DNA from: REEB95 sp050729835
GTDB lineage: Bacteria > Pseudomonadota > Alphaproteobacteria > ATCC43930 > CGMCC-115725
Assembly: GCA_050729835.1 (NCBI GenBank)
Contig: JBOHLS010000017.1
Coordinates: forward strand, 1-56,737
Reading direction: 5' to 3'
Length of the DNA stretch: 56,737 nt
Of the stretch, positions 25,386 through 35,576 are shown in pieces (positions within the stretch are counted from its first letter, which is position 1; every line of letters begins with the position of its first letter). A program made the position numbers and the translations under genes. The notes beneath the pieces are model-generated. The model saw nothing but the letters and a program-made list of their open reading frames with translations, had not been told where the DNA came from and did not search any database.

Positions 25386-25454
25386 AGCGGTCGCCCCCCG
25401 ACCGCTACAATTCGACGGCCTCGGTACCTCCCCCACCGAGGCCGTCACTTTTTT
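25386..25454 (+). terminator. Tandem hairpins with intrinsic terminator before ccmA
   Basis: A first hairpin pairs AGCGGTCG (25386-25393) with CGACCGCT (25399-25406). A second pairs GACGGCCTCGGT (25414-25425) with ACCGAGGCCGTC (25435-25446), a perfect 12-bp stem with a 9-base loop, followed by six T (25449-25454). This is a strong Rho-independent terminator for the upstream broken gene. It ends 61 bases before ccmA, so it could also act as an attenuator if the ccm promoter lies upstream. The remaining part of 25261-25515 shows no gene. Confidence 0.85.
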
Positions 25455-25515
25455 AACCCGACCGCGGCGTTTTGCCGGAGCCGGGGGCGCCCGGCCCATG
25501 GCATAGTGCGGCGCG

Positions 25516-26163
25516 ATGGCCGGCCGGGACCTGCAGAAATCATTGACCGGTGAAGGGCTTGCGTGCCGTCGCGGCGAACGCCGGGTCTTCCAGGGCGTGA
25601 CCTTCGCGCTGGCGCCGGGAGACGTGCTGGTGCTTGGCGGGCCGAATGGCAGCGGCAAGACCAGCCTGTTGCGGCTGATGGCGGGCTTGGCGCCACCCGA
25701 GCAAGGCCAAATCGCCTGGGGCGGCGTCGCAATCGCCGACGATCCGGCCGCGCACCGCGCCCGCATCCACTACATCGGCCACCAGGAAGCGGTGAAGCTG
25801 GCTCTGACGGCCGCGGAGAATCTGGCCTTCTGGACGCAGATGCGCGGCGCCGACGACGGCGCGGCGACGGCGTTGCGCCGTTTTCGGCTCGATCCGCGCG
25901 CCAGCTGGCCGGCGCGTTATCTATCGGCCGGCGAGCGCAAGCGGCTCGGGTTGGCCCGGTTGCTGGCATCGCCCGCCGCGCTCTGGCTGCTCGACGAGCC
26001 GACCACCGGCCTCGATACCGAATCGACCGAGATCCTGCTGGCGGCGATCTCCGAGCACCGACGCGACGGCGGCAGCGTCGCGGTGGCGACCCACGCCCCG
26101 GTGCCCTTGCCGGGCGCGCAGAGCCTGTCGCTCGCCGCGCACATGACCGGGAGACAGGGATGA
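25516..26163 (+). CDS. ccmA: Cytochrome c biogenesis ATPase CcmA
   Basis: A 215-residue ABC ATPase of the system I haem-handling complex CcmABCD, where ATP hydrolysis releases holo-CcmE. Walker A is GGPNGSGKTS (41-50), the signature is LSAGERKR (136-143), Walker B is LWLLDEPTTGLD (156-167) and the H-loop is THAP. It is the first of nine ccm genes in order A-I. Its stop overlaps the ccmB start as ATGA. The start follows the terminator hairpin by 61 bases; a clear ribosome-binding site is not seen. Confidence 0.96.
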   Translation: MAGRDLQKSLTGEGLACRRGERRVFQGVTFALAPGDVLVLGGPNGSGKTSLLRLMAGLAPPEQGQIAWGGVAIADDPAAHRARIHYIGHQEAVKLALTAAENLAFWTQMRGADDGAATALRRFRLDPRASWPARYLSAGERKRLGLARLLASPAALWLLDEPTTGLDTESTEILLAAISEHRRDGGSVAVATHAPVPLPGAQSLSLAAHMTGRQG

Positions 26164-26825
26164 GCGGCTTCGCCGCCTTGCTGACGCGCGACCTGCGCCT
26201 CGCCTTCCGCCAAGGCGGCGATGTCGCCAATGTCGTCGCCTTCTTCGCGCTCGCCATCGTCCTGTTTCCCTTCGGCGTCGGGCCGGACCCGGATCTGCTG
26301 GCGCGCATCGCCGCCGGCGTGCTGTGGGTGACCGCGCTGCTGGCGGCGCTGCTGTCGCTCGAGCGGCTCTTCGATGCCGACTTCCAGGATGGAAGTCTGG
26401 AAGCGCTTTCGCTCATGCCCGTGCCGCTCGAAATCCAGGTGCTGGCGAAATGCGTGGCGCACTGGCTCACCACCGGCTTGCCGCTGACGATCGTCGCGCC
26501 GCTGCTGGCGTTGGTGCTGCATTTCGACGCTGCCGGCTATCCGGCGCTGATTGCGGCGCTGCTGCTCGGCACGCCGGTGCTGAGTCTGATCGGCGCCGTT
26601 GGCGCGGCGCTGACGCTGGGCGCGCGCCGCGCCGGCGTGCTGCTGTCGCTGTTGGTGCTGCCGCTTTACATTCCCGTCCTGATCTTCGGCGTCGCCGCCA
26701 GCGAGGCGGCGGCACTGGGCCTCGAATCGCGGCCGCATCTGTTGCTGCTGGCGGCGCTGCTCGCTGGCTCGCTCGCATTGGCCCCCTGGGCGGCGGCGGC
26801 GGCCTTGCGCCAGGCGCTCGAATAA
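26160..26825 (+). CDS. ccmB: Haem exporter membrane protein CcmB
   Basis: A 221-residue protein with six hydrophobic helices, the membrane partner of CcmA. The family stretch LERLFDADFQDGSLEALSLM (about 64-83) and the LPLYIPVLIFGVAA helix near residue 170 are characteristic. It stabilises the CcmA-CcmC-CcmD complex that loads haem onto CcmE. ATG overlaps the ccmA stop and GGGAGACAGGG lies upstream. CcmC follows after 16 bases. Confidence 0.95.
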   Translation: MSGFAALLTRDLRLAFRQGGDVANVVAFFALAIVLFPFGVGPDPDLLARIAAGVLWVTALLAALLSLERLFDADFQDGSLEALSLMPVPLEIQVLAKCVAHWLTTGLPLTIVAPLLALVLHFDAAGYPALIAALLLGTPVLSLIGAVGAALTLGARRAGVLLSLLVLPLYIPVLIFGVAASEAAALGLESRPHLLLLAALLAGSLALAPWAAAAALRQALE

Positions 26826-26841
26826 TAGAAGAAAACCGGCC

Positions 26842-27552
26842 ATGCACCGCTTCGCCAACCCCGCCCGTTTCATGCGCCTGTCGGCGACGCTGCTGCCGTG
26901 GTGCGCCGGAGCGGCAGCGGTGCTGATCGTCATCGGGCTCTACGGCGCGCTGCTCATCGCGCCGCCAGATTATCAGCAGGGCGAGGCGGTGAAGATCATG
27001 TACGTCCACGTGCCATCGGCGTGGTTGGCGAGCCTGGTCTATGCGGTGATGGCGGTCGCCAGCGCGGTGGCGCTGATCTGGCGGCATCCCTTGGCGCATA
27101 TCGCTGCCGAAAGCGCCGCACCCATCGGCGCGAGCTTCACTTTCATCTGCCTGGTGAGCGGCTCGCTCTGGGGCGAGCCGATGTGGGGCACGTGGTGGGT
27201 GTGGGACGCGCGCCTGACCTCGGTGCTGGTGCTGTTCTTCCTCTATTTGGGATTCATCGCGCTGGCCAACGCCTTCGACGACCGGACGCGCGGCTCGCGC
27301 GCGGCGGCGATTCTCGCCATCGTCGGCGTCGTCAACCTGCCGATCATCAAGTTCTCGGTCGATTGGTGGAACACGCTGCACCAGAAGGCGAGCGTATTCC
27401 GCATGGGCGGCCCGACCATCGCCACCTCGATGCTGTGGCCGCTGCTGGTGATGGCCGCCGGATTCCTGTTCTTCTTCGCGACGTTGCTGATGCTGCGCAT
27501 GCGCGCCGCGCTGTTGCGCGCCAAGCTGCGGGCGCTGCGCTTCGGGACCTGA
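26842..27552 (+). CDS. ccmC: Haem lyase/handling protein CcmC
   Basis: A 236-residue inner-membrane protein with six helices and the tryptophan-rich WWD motif WGTWWVWDARLTS (about 114-126), flanked by the two conserved periplasmic histidines (in MYVHVPSAW and NTLHQKASV). It attaches haem to CcmE. Its stop overlaps the ccmD start (TGATG arrangement). The C-terminus ends in a basic cytoplasmic tail. Confidence 0.97.
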   Translation: MHRFANPARFMRLSATLLPWCAGAAAVLIVIGLYGALLIAPPDYQQGEAVKIMYVHVPSAWLASLVYAVMAVASAVALIWRHPLAHIAAESAAPIGASFTFICLVSGSLWGEPMWGTWWVWDARLTSVLVLFFLYLGFIALANAFDDRTRGSRAAAILAIVGVVNLPIIKFSVDWWNTLHQKASVFRMGGPTIATSMLWPLLVMAAGFLFFFATLLMLRMRAALLRAKLRALRFGT

Positions 27553-27701
27553 TGGAGCAGTTCTTTGCCATGGGCGGCTATGCCCGCTTCGTCTGGCCGG
27601 CTTATGGCGTGGCCGTGATCGTGCTGGTCGGATTGCTGGTGCACAGCCTAGCGGGTTATCGCCGGGCGCAACGCGCGCTCGACGCCGAGGAGCAGCGATG
27701 A
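27552..27701 (+). CDS. ccmD: Haem exporter small subunit CcmD
   Basis: A 49-residue single-span protein: a short N-terminal stretch with MGGYARFVWPAYG, the conserved CcmD signature, one membrane helix (about 13-33) and a charged cytoplasmic tail (YRRAQRALDAEEQR). CcmD holds CcmE at the CcmABC complex. The ATG overlaps the ccmC stop by one base and its own stop overlaps ccmE by four bases. Confidence 0.93.
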   Translation: MEQFFAMGGYARFVWPAYGVAVIVLVGLLVHSLAGYRRAQRALDAEEQR

Positions 27702-28201
27702 CGCGCAAGCGGCGGCGACTCTATTTCGTGCTCGGCGGCGTCGCGCTGCTCGGCCTTGCGGTCGGCTTTACGCTGTCCGCGCTCAACGCCAATCTTGTGT
27801 TCTTCTACGGCCCGTCAGAGCTCTATGACCAGCTCCATGCCCATCATGTCCAGCCCGGCCAGCTGGTACGCATTGGCGGCCTGGTCGCAGCCGGCAGCGT
27901 CAAGCACGAGGCCGACGGCTCGACGCTCGATTTCACCGTCACCGACGGCCGCAAATCCGTGCCGGTGACCTATCGCGGCACGGTGCCCGATCTCTTCCGC
28001 GAAGGCCAGGGCGTGGTGGTCGAGGGCCGGCTGACGACCGCCGGCACCTTCAAGGCGACGACCTTGCTGGCCAAGCACGACGAGCGCTACATGCCGCCCG
28101 AAGTGGTCGACGCCCTGAAGAAGGCCGGCCGCTGGCAGGAAGGCGAGAACGGCAAGCCCATTCCGTCGGTCGCGCCCGCGAGCGCCGGAGCGACGCAATG
28201 A
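27698..28201 (+). CDS. ccmE: Haem chaperone CcmE
   Basis: A 167-residue periplasmic haem chaperone anchored by one N-terminal helix (about 9-28) after a basic start (MTRKRRRLY). The OB-fold domain follows, with the covalent haem ligand His127 in LAKHDERYMPPE and the adjacent Tyr131, as in the HxxxY type of CcmE. It carries haem from CcmC to CcmF. ATG overlaps the ccmD stop, and its stop overlaps the ccmF start. Confidence 0.97.
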   Translation: MTRKRRRLYFVLGGVALLGLAVGFTLSALNANLVFFYGPSELYDQLHAHHVQPGQLVRIGGLVAAGSVKHEADGSTLDFTVTDGRKSVPVTYRGTVPDLFREGQGVVVEGRLTTAGTFKATTLLAKHDERYMPPEVVDALKKAGRWQEGENGKPIPSVAPASAGATQ

Positions 28202-30186
28202 TCATCGAGCTCGGCCATTTCGCGCTGATCCTGGCGCTGGCGGTGGCGATGCTCCAGGCCGGCCTGGCGCTTGCCGGCGCGGCGCGCAACGACCTCAACC
28301 TGATGGCGGCGGGCCGCTTGGCGGCGCTGGCGCAGTTCGCGCTCATCGCGCTCGCCTTCGCGACGCTGGTGCACGCCTATTTCGTGTCGGATTTCTCGGT
28401 CGCCAACGTCGCCGAGAACAGCAGCAGCGCCAAGCCGCTGCTCTACAAGCTGACCGGCGTGTGGGGCAACCACGAAGGCTCGATGGTGCTGTGGGTGCTG
28501 ATTCTGGCGCTCTATGGCGCCGCGGTCGCCTGGTTCGGCGATGCCATGCCGCCGCGGCTGTGCGCCCGCGTGCTCGGCGTCAAGGCGCTGATCGCGATCG
28601 GCTTCCTGCTGTTCATCCTGCTGACCTCGAACCCGTTCCTGCGCCTGTCGCCGGCGCCGGAGAACGGCATGGGCCTCAACCCGATCCTGCAGGACCCCGG
28701 TCTCGCCTTCCATCCGCCGTTCCTCTATCTCGGCTATGTCGGCAATTCTGTCGCCTTCGCTTTCGCCGTCGCGGCGCTGATCGAGGGCCGCGTCGACGCC
28801 GCCTGGGCGCGCTGGGTGCGGCCGTGGGCGCTGGCGTCGTGGTGCTGCCTGACGCTCGGCATCGCCATGGGCAGCTGGTGGGCCTACTACACCCTGGGTT
28901 GGGGCGGCTGGTGGTTCTGGGACCCGGTCGAGAACGCCTCGCTGATGCCGTGGCTCGCCGGCACCGCGCTGCTCCATTCGGCGATCGTGGTCGAGCGCCG
29001 CGACACCCTCAAGAGCTGGACGATTCTGCTCGCGATCCTGACCTTCTCGCTGTCGCTGGTCGGCACCTTCCTGGTGCGCTCCGGCGTGCTGACCTCAGTC
29101 CATGCCTTCGCGCTCGATCCGCGCCGCGGCGTCTTCATCCTGGTGCTGCTGTTGATCGCCGTCGGCGGCTCGCTGGCGCTGTATGCCTGGCGGGCGCCGG
29201 CGCTCGAGCCGGGCGGCGTCTTCGCGCCGATCTCGCGCGAGGGCGCGCTGCTGCTCAACAACCTGATCCTTGCGAGTTGCTGCGCCACCGTGTTCATCGG
29301 CACGCTCTATCCGCTGTTTCTCGACGCGGTCGGCGGGCCCAAGCTCTCGGTCGGCTATCCGTTCTTCGACCGCACCTTCGTGCCGTTGATGATCCCGCTG
29401 CTGCTCGCCATCGGCATCGGACCGTTGCTGGCGTGGAAGCGCGGCGACGTGTTCGGCGCGTTGCAGCGGCTGTGGGCGGCCTTCGCCGCCGTCATCGCCG
29501 CCATGCTGATCGCGCTTTACCTGAGCCATGGCGGACCGGTGCTGTCGGTGCTCGGCATTGGCCTCGCCGCCTGGATGGGCGCCGCGGCCGTGGTCGAGCT
29601 GGTCGACCGGCTGCGCCTGTTCCGTGTGCCTTGGACCGAGGTGCTGCGCCGTGCCCTCACCCAGCCGCGCGCCTCCTATGGCATGACGTTGGCGCATTTC
29701 GGCCTAGCGGTGACGGTCGCGGGTATCGCCGCCTCAGGCTTCCAGCAGCAGAGCATCGCGCTTCTCAATCTCGGCCAGACCTTGCCGGTGGCAGGCTACA
29801 CCCTGCGCTTCGACGGCATCGGCAAGCATGAAGGTGTCAACTACACCGCCGATCGCGGCGAGTTCACGTTGCTCGACGGCGCACGCGTGATCGCCCAGCT
29901 CGAGCCCGAGCGGCGCTTCTTCCCGCTGCAACAGCAGACGGTGAGCAAGACCGCGATCCACACCAATTTCTTCGCCGATTTCTACCTCGCGCTCGGTGAT
30001 CCCGATGGCAAGGGCGGCTGGGCGGTGCGTGCCTATTGGAAGCCGTTGGTGCCGTTCATCTGGATCGGTGGCGTGATCATGGCCTTCGGCGGCGCCGTCA
30101 GCCTGAGCGACCGGCGCTGGCGCGTCGGCATCGCGGCGCGGCGCGCGGTCAAGGGCGCGCTGCCAGCGAACCGGAGCGGCGCATGA
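28198..30186 (+). CDS. ccmF: Cytochrome c haem lyase subunit CcmF
   Basis: A 662-residue polytopic protein that joins haem to the CxxCH motif of apocytochromes. The WWD domain is WGGWWFWDPVENASLMPWLA (about 238-257), and the conserved stretches GVWGNHEGSMVLWVLIL and FHPPFLYLGYVG carry the histidines that bind haem. Around fourteen membrane helices are visible and a large periplasmic domain precedes the last helix. Full length. Overlaps ccmE and ccmG by four bases each. Confidence 0.97.
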   Translation: MIIELGHFALILALAVAMLQAGLALAGAARNDLNLMAAGRLAALAQFALIALAFATLVHAYFVSDFSVANVAENSSSAKPLLYKLTGVWGNHEGSMVLWVLILALYGAAVAWFGDAMPPRLCARVLGVKALIAIGFLLFILLTSNPFLRLSPAPENGMGLNPILQDPGLAFHPPFLYLGYVGNSVAFAFAVAALIEGRVDAAWARWVRPWALASWCCLTLGIAMGSWWAYYTLGWGGWWFWDPVENASLMPWLAGTALLHSAIVVERRDTLKSWTILLAILTFSLSLVGTFLVRSGVLTSVHAFALDPRRGVFILVLLLIAVGGSLALYAWRAPALEPGGVFAPISREGALLLNNLILASCCATVFIGTLYPLFLDAVGGPKLSVGYPFFDRTFVPLMIPLLLAIGIGPLLAWKRGDVFGALQRLWAAFAAVIAAMLIALYLSHGGPVLSVLGIGLAAWMGAAAVVELVDRLRLFRVPWTEVLRRALTQPRASYGMTLAHFGLAVTVAGIAASGFQQQSIALLNLGQTLPVAGYTLRFDGIGKHEGVNYTADRGEFTLLDGARVIAQLEPERRFFPLQQQTVSKTAIHTNFFADFYLALGDPDGKGGWAVRAYWKPLVPFIWIGGVIMAFGGAVSLSDRRWRVGIAARRAVKGALPANRSGA

Positions 30187-30725
30187 CTTGGCGCCGGGCG
30201 CTTTATCTTCTGCCGCTGGTCGGCTTCCTCGCCCTCGCCGTCTATCTTTGGCGCGGCCTCGCGCCGGGTTACGACCCCGAGCTGCTGCCGTCGGCGCTGA
30301 TCGACAAGCCGGCGCCGACCTTCGACCTCGCCGGCTTGAAGGGCGAGGCGCGGCTCAGCAACCGAGCTTTCGTCGACGAGGTCGTCTTTGTCAATTTCTT
30401 CGCCTCGTGGTGCGCGCCCTGCCGCACGGAGAATCCGGTGCTCATGGACCTGTCGCGGCGCAACGTCATCGTGCTCTACGGCGTCGACTACAAGGACAAG
30501 CCCGCGGACGCAGAGAAATTCCTCGAGCAATACGGCGACCCCTATCGCCGCATCGGCATCGACGAGAGCGGCCGCACCGCCATCGATTTCGGCGTTTATG
30601 GCGTGCCCGAGACCTATGCGATCGACCGCACCGGCCATATCCGTTGGCGCCATGTCGGACCGTTGACACCCGACGTCGTGAAGAACGAGGTCCTGCCGCT
30701 GCTCAAAGATCTGGGGGCATCGTGA
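30183..30725 (+). CDS. ccmG: Thiol:disulfide oxidoreductase CcmG/DsbE
   Basis: A 180-residue membrane-anchored thioredoxin-like protein with one N-terminal helix (about 6-24). The active site is WCAPC (Cys77, Cys80) in NFFASWCAPCRTENPVL, and the cis-Pro loop is YGVPETYAIDRTG, characteristic of the CcmG/ResA group. It reduces apocytochrome c or CcmH before haem ligation. Its stop overlaps the GTG start of ccmH. Confidence 0.96.
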   Translation: MTWRRALYLLPLVGFLALAVYLWRGLAPGYDPELLPSALIDKPAPTFDLAGLKGEARLSNRAFVDEVVFVNFFASWCAPCRTENPVLMDLSRRNVIVLYGVDYKDKPADAEKFLEQYGDPYRRIGIDESGRTAIDFGVYGVPETYAIDRTGHIRWRHVGPLTPDVVKNEVLPLLKDLGAS

Positions 30726-31180
30726 TCCGCGCGCTCGCCGCCGCGGCGATTCTGCTCGGCGTCGCCCATGCGGCGCTCGCAGTCGAGCCGGGCGAGATGC
30801 TGGCCAATCCCGCGCTCGAAGCGCGCGCCGAGGCGATCGGCAAGCAGTTGCGCTGCCTGGTCTGCCAGAACGAGTCAATCGAGGATTCGGGCGCCGATCT
30901 CGCCCATGACCTGCGCGTGATCATTCGCGAGCGGATCAAAGCCGGCGACAGCGATGCGCAAGCGATCAAGTACGTCACCGACCGCTACGGCGATTTCGTC
31001 CTGCTCAAGCCGCCGGTCGAGCCCGCGACTTATCTGCTGTGGTTCTCGCCCTTCGCCATCCTGGCGCTGGGCGCCGCCGGCGCGTGGCTCTATCTACGCC
31101 GTCGGAAGGCGCCACCGGACGAGCCGCTCGACCTCAACCAGCGCCGCCAGCTCGAGCGGATGCTGCTCGACGACCAATGA
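30722..31180 (+). CDS. ccmH: Cytochrome c maturation protein CcmH
   Basis: A 152-residue protein with a cleavable signal (about 1-20), the LRCLVCQNESIEDS motif (Cys45, Cys48) of the CcmH/CycL redox domain, a three-helix domain and one C-terminal membrane helix (about 102-122) followed by a charged tail. It passes reductant to apocytochrome c. Start is GTG at 30722, overlapping the ccmG TGA; its own stop overlaps the ccmI ATG. Confidence 0.96.
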   Translation: MIRALAAAAILLGVAHAALAVEPGEMLANPALEARAEAIGKQLRCLVCQNESIEDSGADLAHDLRVIIRERIKAGDSDAQAIKYVTDRYGDFVLLKPPVEPATYLLWFSPFAILALGAAGAWLYLRRRKAPPDEPLDLNQRRQLERMLLDDQ

Positions 31181-32001
31181 TCTTCGCGTTCGTCCTGCTG
31201 TTCGTCACGCTGGCGGTTCTCGGCACGGTGCTGTCGCCGCTGTGGCAGCGCGGCCGCCGGGCGCTGACCCGCGGCCGCTACGACCGCGCGGTCTACCGCG
31301 ACCAGCTGGCCGAGATCGAGCGCGACGTGGCGCGCGGCATCGTCCGGCCCGAGGACGCCGCGGCGGCGCGGCGCGAGATCGAGCGCCGCATCCTCGGCGC
31401 CGCGGACGAAGCCGACGCGCCGGCGCAGGGCGCACCACGGCGCGGTCTCGCCGCGATCCTCGCCGCCGGTGCCGCCGCCTTCGCGCTCGCGGCTTACCTG
31501 GCGCTGGGCTCGCCCGGCTTGCCCGATCTGCCGTTCGCCAATCGCGTGTCGCCCGCGGCGCAGCAGGCGATGATCGAGAACATGGTGTCGGGCCTCGCCG
31601 CCAAGCTGAAGAGCAACCCGCAAGATGCGCAAGGCTGGCTGATGCTCGGCCGCTCCTATGCCGTGATGGGCCAGAACGACAAGGCGGTCGACGCCTACGA
31701 GCATGCGCGCCAGATCAAGCCCGCCGATCCCGCCATCGCCCTCGCCGAGGCGGCGGCCATGCTGGCGGGGCGCAAGCTCGAGGACTCGGTGCCGGCGCGC
31801 GCCGTCGCGCTGCTCAAATCGGTCGTCGCGGAGCAGCCCGACCAGCCGATGGCGCTGTGGTTCCTCGGCTTGGCGGCGGCGCAGCAGCGCGATTTCGCCC
31901 AAGCGCGCGACGAGTGGAACCACCTGCTGCGGGTGATGCCCGCCGACGCGCCCGAGCGTGACACCGTTAGCGCCGCGCTCGACGCCATCAAGGGAAAGTA
32001 G
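31177..32001 (+). CDS. ccmI: Cytochrome c maturation TPR protein CcmI
   Basis: A 274-residue protein with two membrane helices (about 2-20 and 89-108) separated by a cytoplasmic leucine-zipper-like helical loop (RGRYDRAVYRDQLAEIERD), then a periplasmic TPR region (about 130-270: GWLMLGRSYAVMGQNDKAVD and following). CcmI recognises the C-terminal helix of apocytochrome c and hands it to CcmF/CcmH. It is the last gene of the ccm operon; the next gene begins 55 bases later with its own ribosome-binding site. Confidence 0.93.
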   Translation: MIFAFVLLFVTLAVLGTVLSPLWQRGRRALTRGRYDRAVYRDQLAEIERDVARGIVRPEDAAAARREIERRILGAADEADAPAQGAPRRGLAAILAAGAAAFALAAYLALGSPGLPDLPFANRVSPAAQQAMIENMVSGLAAKLKSNPQDAQGWLMLGRSYAVMGQNDKAVDAYEHARQIKPADPAIALAEAAAMLAGRKLEDSVPARAVALLKSVVAEQPDQPMALWFLGLAAAQQRDFAQARDEWNHLLRVMPADAPERDTVSAALDAIKGK

Positions 32002-32056
32002 GCGGGCTTGGCCGCCGGCGAGCCGGCGCGGTAGAGTTTCGCCCAGGGAGGCAACG

Positions 32057-34021
<1,965 letters not shown>

Positions 34022-34312
34022 CTAGACCGCCAGCTTGTCGATGATCTTCGCCAGATCGACGTCGCGCTTCGACAGGCCGCCGGCGTCGTGGGTCGCAAGC
34101 GTGATCTCGACCTTGTTATAGACGTTGAACCATTCGGGGTGGTGGTCCATCTTTTCCGCCGCCAGCGCGACCTTACTCATGAATCCCCAGGCCTCGGCGA
34201 AGGTGCGGAATTGAAAGCTCTTCTTGATCGCGTCGCGGCCAGCGACCTCTGCCCAGCCATTGAGTGTCTTGAGCGCCTCGGCGCGCGCCGCTCCCGTCAG
34301 CTTTTCGACCAT
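34022..34312 (-). CDS. phhB: 4a-hydroxytetrahydrobiopterin (pterin-4a-carbinolamine) dehydratase
   Basis: A 96-residue PCD/DCoH-family protein. The catalytic motif is KMDHHPEWFNVYNKVEITL (about 54-72), with the two histidines and the Trp, and the downstream LATHDAGGLSKRDVDLAKII is conserved with its His. It recycles or processes the pterin cofactor, usually with phenylalanine hydroxylase, which is not seen here. GGGAGG lies upstream of the ATG. Its stop codon directly adjoins that of the convergent acetoacetate-CoA ligase; only 23 bp separate its start from the divergent metallopeptidase gene. Confidence 0.95.
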   Translation of the reverse strand: MVEKLTGAARAEALKTLNGWAEVAGRDAIKKSFQFRTFAEAWGFMSKVALAAEKMDHHPEWFNVYNKVEITLATHDAGGLSKRDVDLAKIIDKLAV

Positions 34313-34335
34313 TGTCCGCCTCCCTTTCTGTCGTG

Positions 34336-34731
34336 ATGAATCTGTCGACGACCGCGCCGAGTTTGGCCGATATCGAGGCGCTGGCGCAACGCGCCCTGGC
34401 CACGATTCCCGAACGCCTTGAGCGCCATGTCGGCGCCGTGGTCATCCGCGTCGACGAGTTCCCCGACGAGGATACCGAGCGGGATATGGAGCTCGAAAGC
34501 CCTTTCGACATCCTCGGCCTCTATCGCGGCACAGGATTGCCGTATAAGAGCGTCAGCGACCCGCAGCCGGCCATCGACATGATCTTCCTCTATCGCCGGC
34601 CGATTCTCGATTATTGGTGCGAGAGCGGTGACGACCTCTATCGCGTCGTGCGCCACGTTTTAATCCACGAGATCGGCCACCATTTCGGCTTCTCCGACGC
34701 CGACATGGAGCGCATCGAGGCCGAGGGTTAA
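34336..34731 (+). CDS. Zincin-like metallopeptidase family protein
   Basis: A 131-residue protein of the small PF06262-like zincin family. The zinc motif is HEIGHHFGFSDADMERIE (HEIGH at residues 111-115), with the metal-binding pair in HExxH form. No signal peptide is seen, so it is cytoplasmic. I take ATG 34336; no ribosome-binding site is obvious, and a GTG at 34333 overlaps it. The stop overlaps the ATG of the methyltransferase gene, so the two are co-transcribed. Substrate unknown. Confidence 0.85.
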   Translation: MNLSTTAPSLADIEALAQRALATIPERLERHVGAVVIRVDEFPDEDTERDMELESPFDILGLYRGTGLPYKSVSDPQPAIDMIFLYRRPILDYWCESGDDLYRVVRHVLIHEIGHHFGFSDADMERIEAEG

Positions 34732-35576
34732 TGAGCGACCGAGCCGTTCCCGATCTCGCCTATTGGAGCGGCCCGGGCGGCGAACAATGGGCACGCAATC
34801 TGGAGTACGGCGAACGGCAGTTCGTGCCGGTGGCCGCGGCGCTGTTGCCGGCCGCCGCGGCCAAGTCGGGCGAGCGCGCCGTCGATGTCGGCTGCGGCGG
34901 CGGCGCGACGACGCACGCGCTGGCGCAGGCGGTCGGACCGCGCGGCCGCGTCCTCGGCGTCGACGTGTCCGAGGCGATGCTGACGCTGGCGCGGCATCGC
35001 GCGCCGCGGGACGCGCCGCTCGAATTCGTGCGCGCCGACGCGACCGATTATGTTTTTCCACGCGGCGCTTTCGACCTGTTGTTCTCGCGCCACGGCGTCA
35101 TGTTCTTCGCCGATCCGGTGCGCGCCTTCGCCAATCTGCGCGCCGCCTCGAAGCCCGGCGGCCGCCTTGTCTTCAGCTGTTTCCGGAGCCCACGCGACAA
35201 TCCCTGGGCAATGACGCCGTTGCAAGCCGTCCGCTCCTTCGTGCCGCCTTTGCCCAAGCTCGGCCCCGAGGATCCGGGGCCGTTCTCCTTCGCCGACGAG
35301 GCGCGCGTGCGGCGCATCTTGGGCGGCGGCGGCTTCGCCAATATCGCGCTCAAACCCGTGGACGTCGCGTTCGATCTTGCCGCCGGGTGCGGCCTCGATG
35401 CCGCGGTAGCCAACGTGCTCGAGATCGGACCGACCAGCCGTGCCGTCCGCGGCCAGAGCGCCGAAGTCCGCGCGCAAGTTGCAACGGCGCTGCGCGCCGC
35501 GCTGGCGCCGTTCGTCAAAGGTCAGTCGGTATTGTTGGGCGCAGCGATCTGGATCGTCAGCGCGCGCAATCCCTAG
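34731..35576 (+). CDS. Class I SAM-dependent methyltransferase
   Basis: A 281-residue methyltransferase with motif I AVDVGCGGGATTHALAQAVG (about 50-69), motif II GVDVSEAML, and the motif III/post-III pair FDLLFSRHGVMFF and SKPGGRLVFSCF. The C-terminal half includes the YDxAWxLxxG-like FDLAAGCGLDAAVANVLEIG cap. It belongs to the broad Methyltransf_11/25 group and the substrate is not readable. ATG overlaps the metallopeptidase stop; its stop overlaps the convergent uracil-DNA glycosylase-like gene. Confidence 0.86.
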   Translation: MSDRAVPDLAYWSGPGGEQWARNLEYGERQFVPVAAALLPAAAAKSGERAVDVGCGGGATTHALAQAVGPRGRVLGVDVSEAMLTLARHRAPRDAPLEFVRADATDYVFPRGAFDLLFSRHGVMFFADPVRAFANLRAASKPGGRLVFSCFRSPRDNPWAMTPLQAVRSFVPPLPKLGPEDPGPFSFADEARVRRILGGGGFANIALKPVDVAFDLAAGCGLDAAVANVLEIGPTSRAVRGQSAEVRAQVATALRAALAPFVKGQSVLLGAAIWIVSARNP

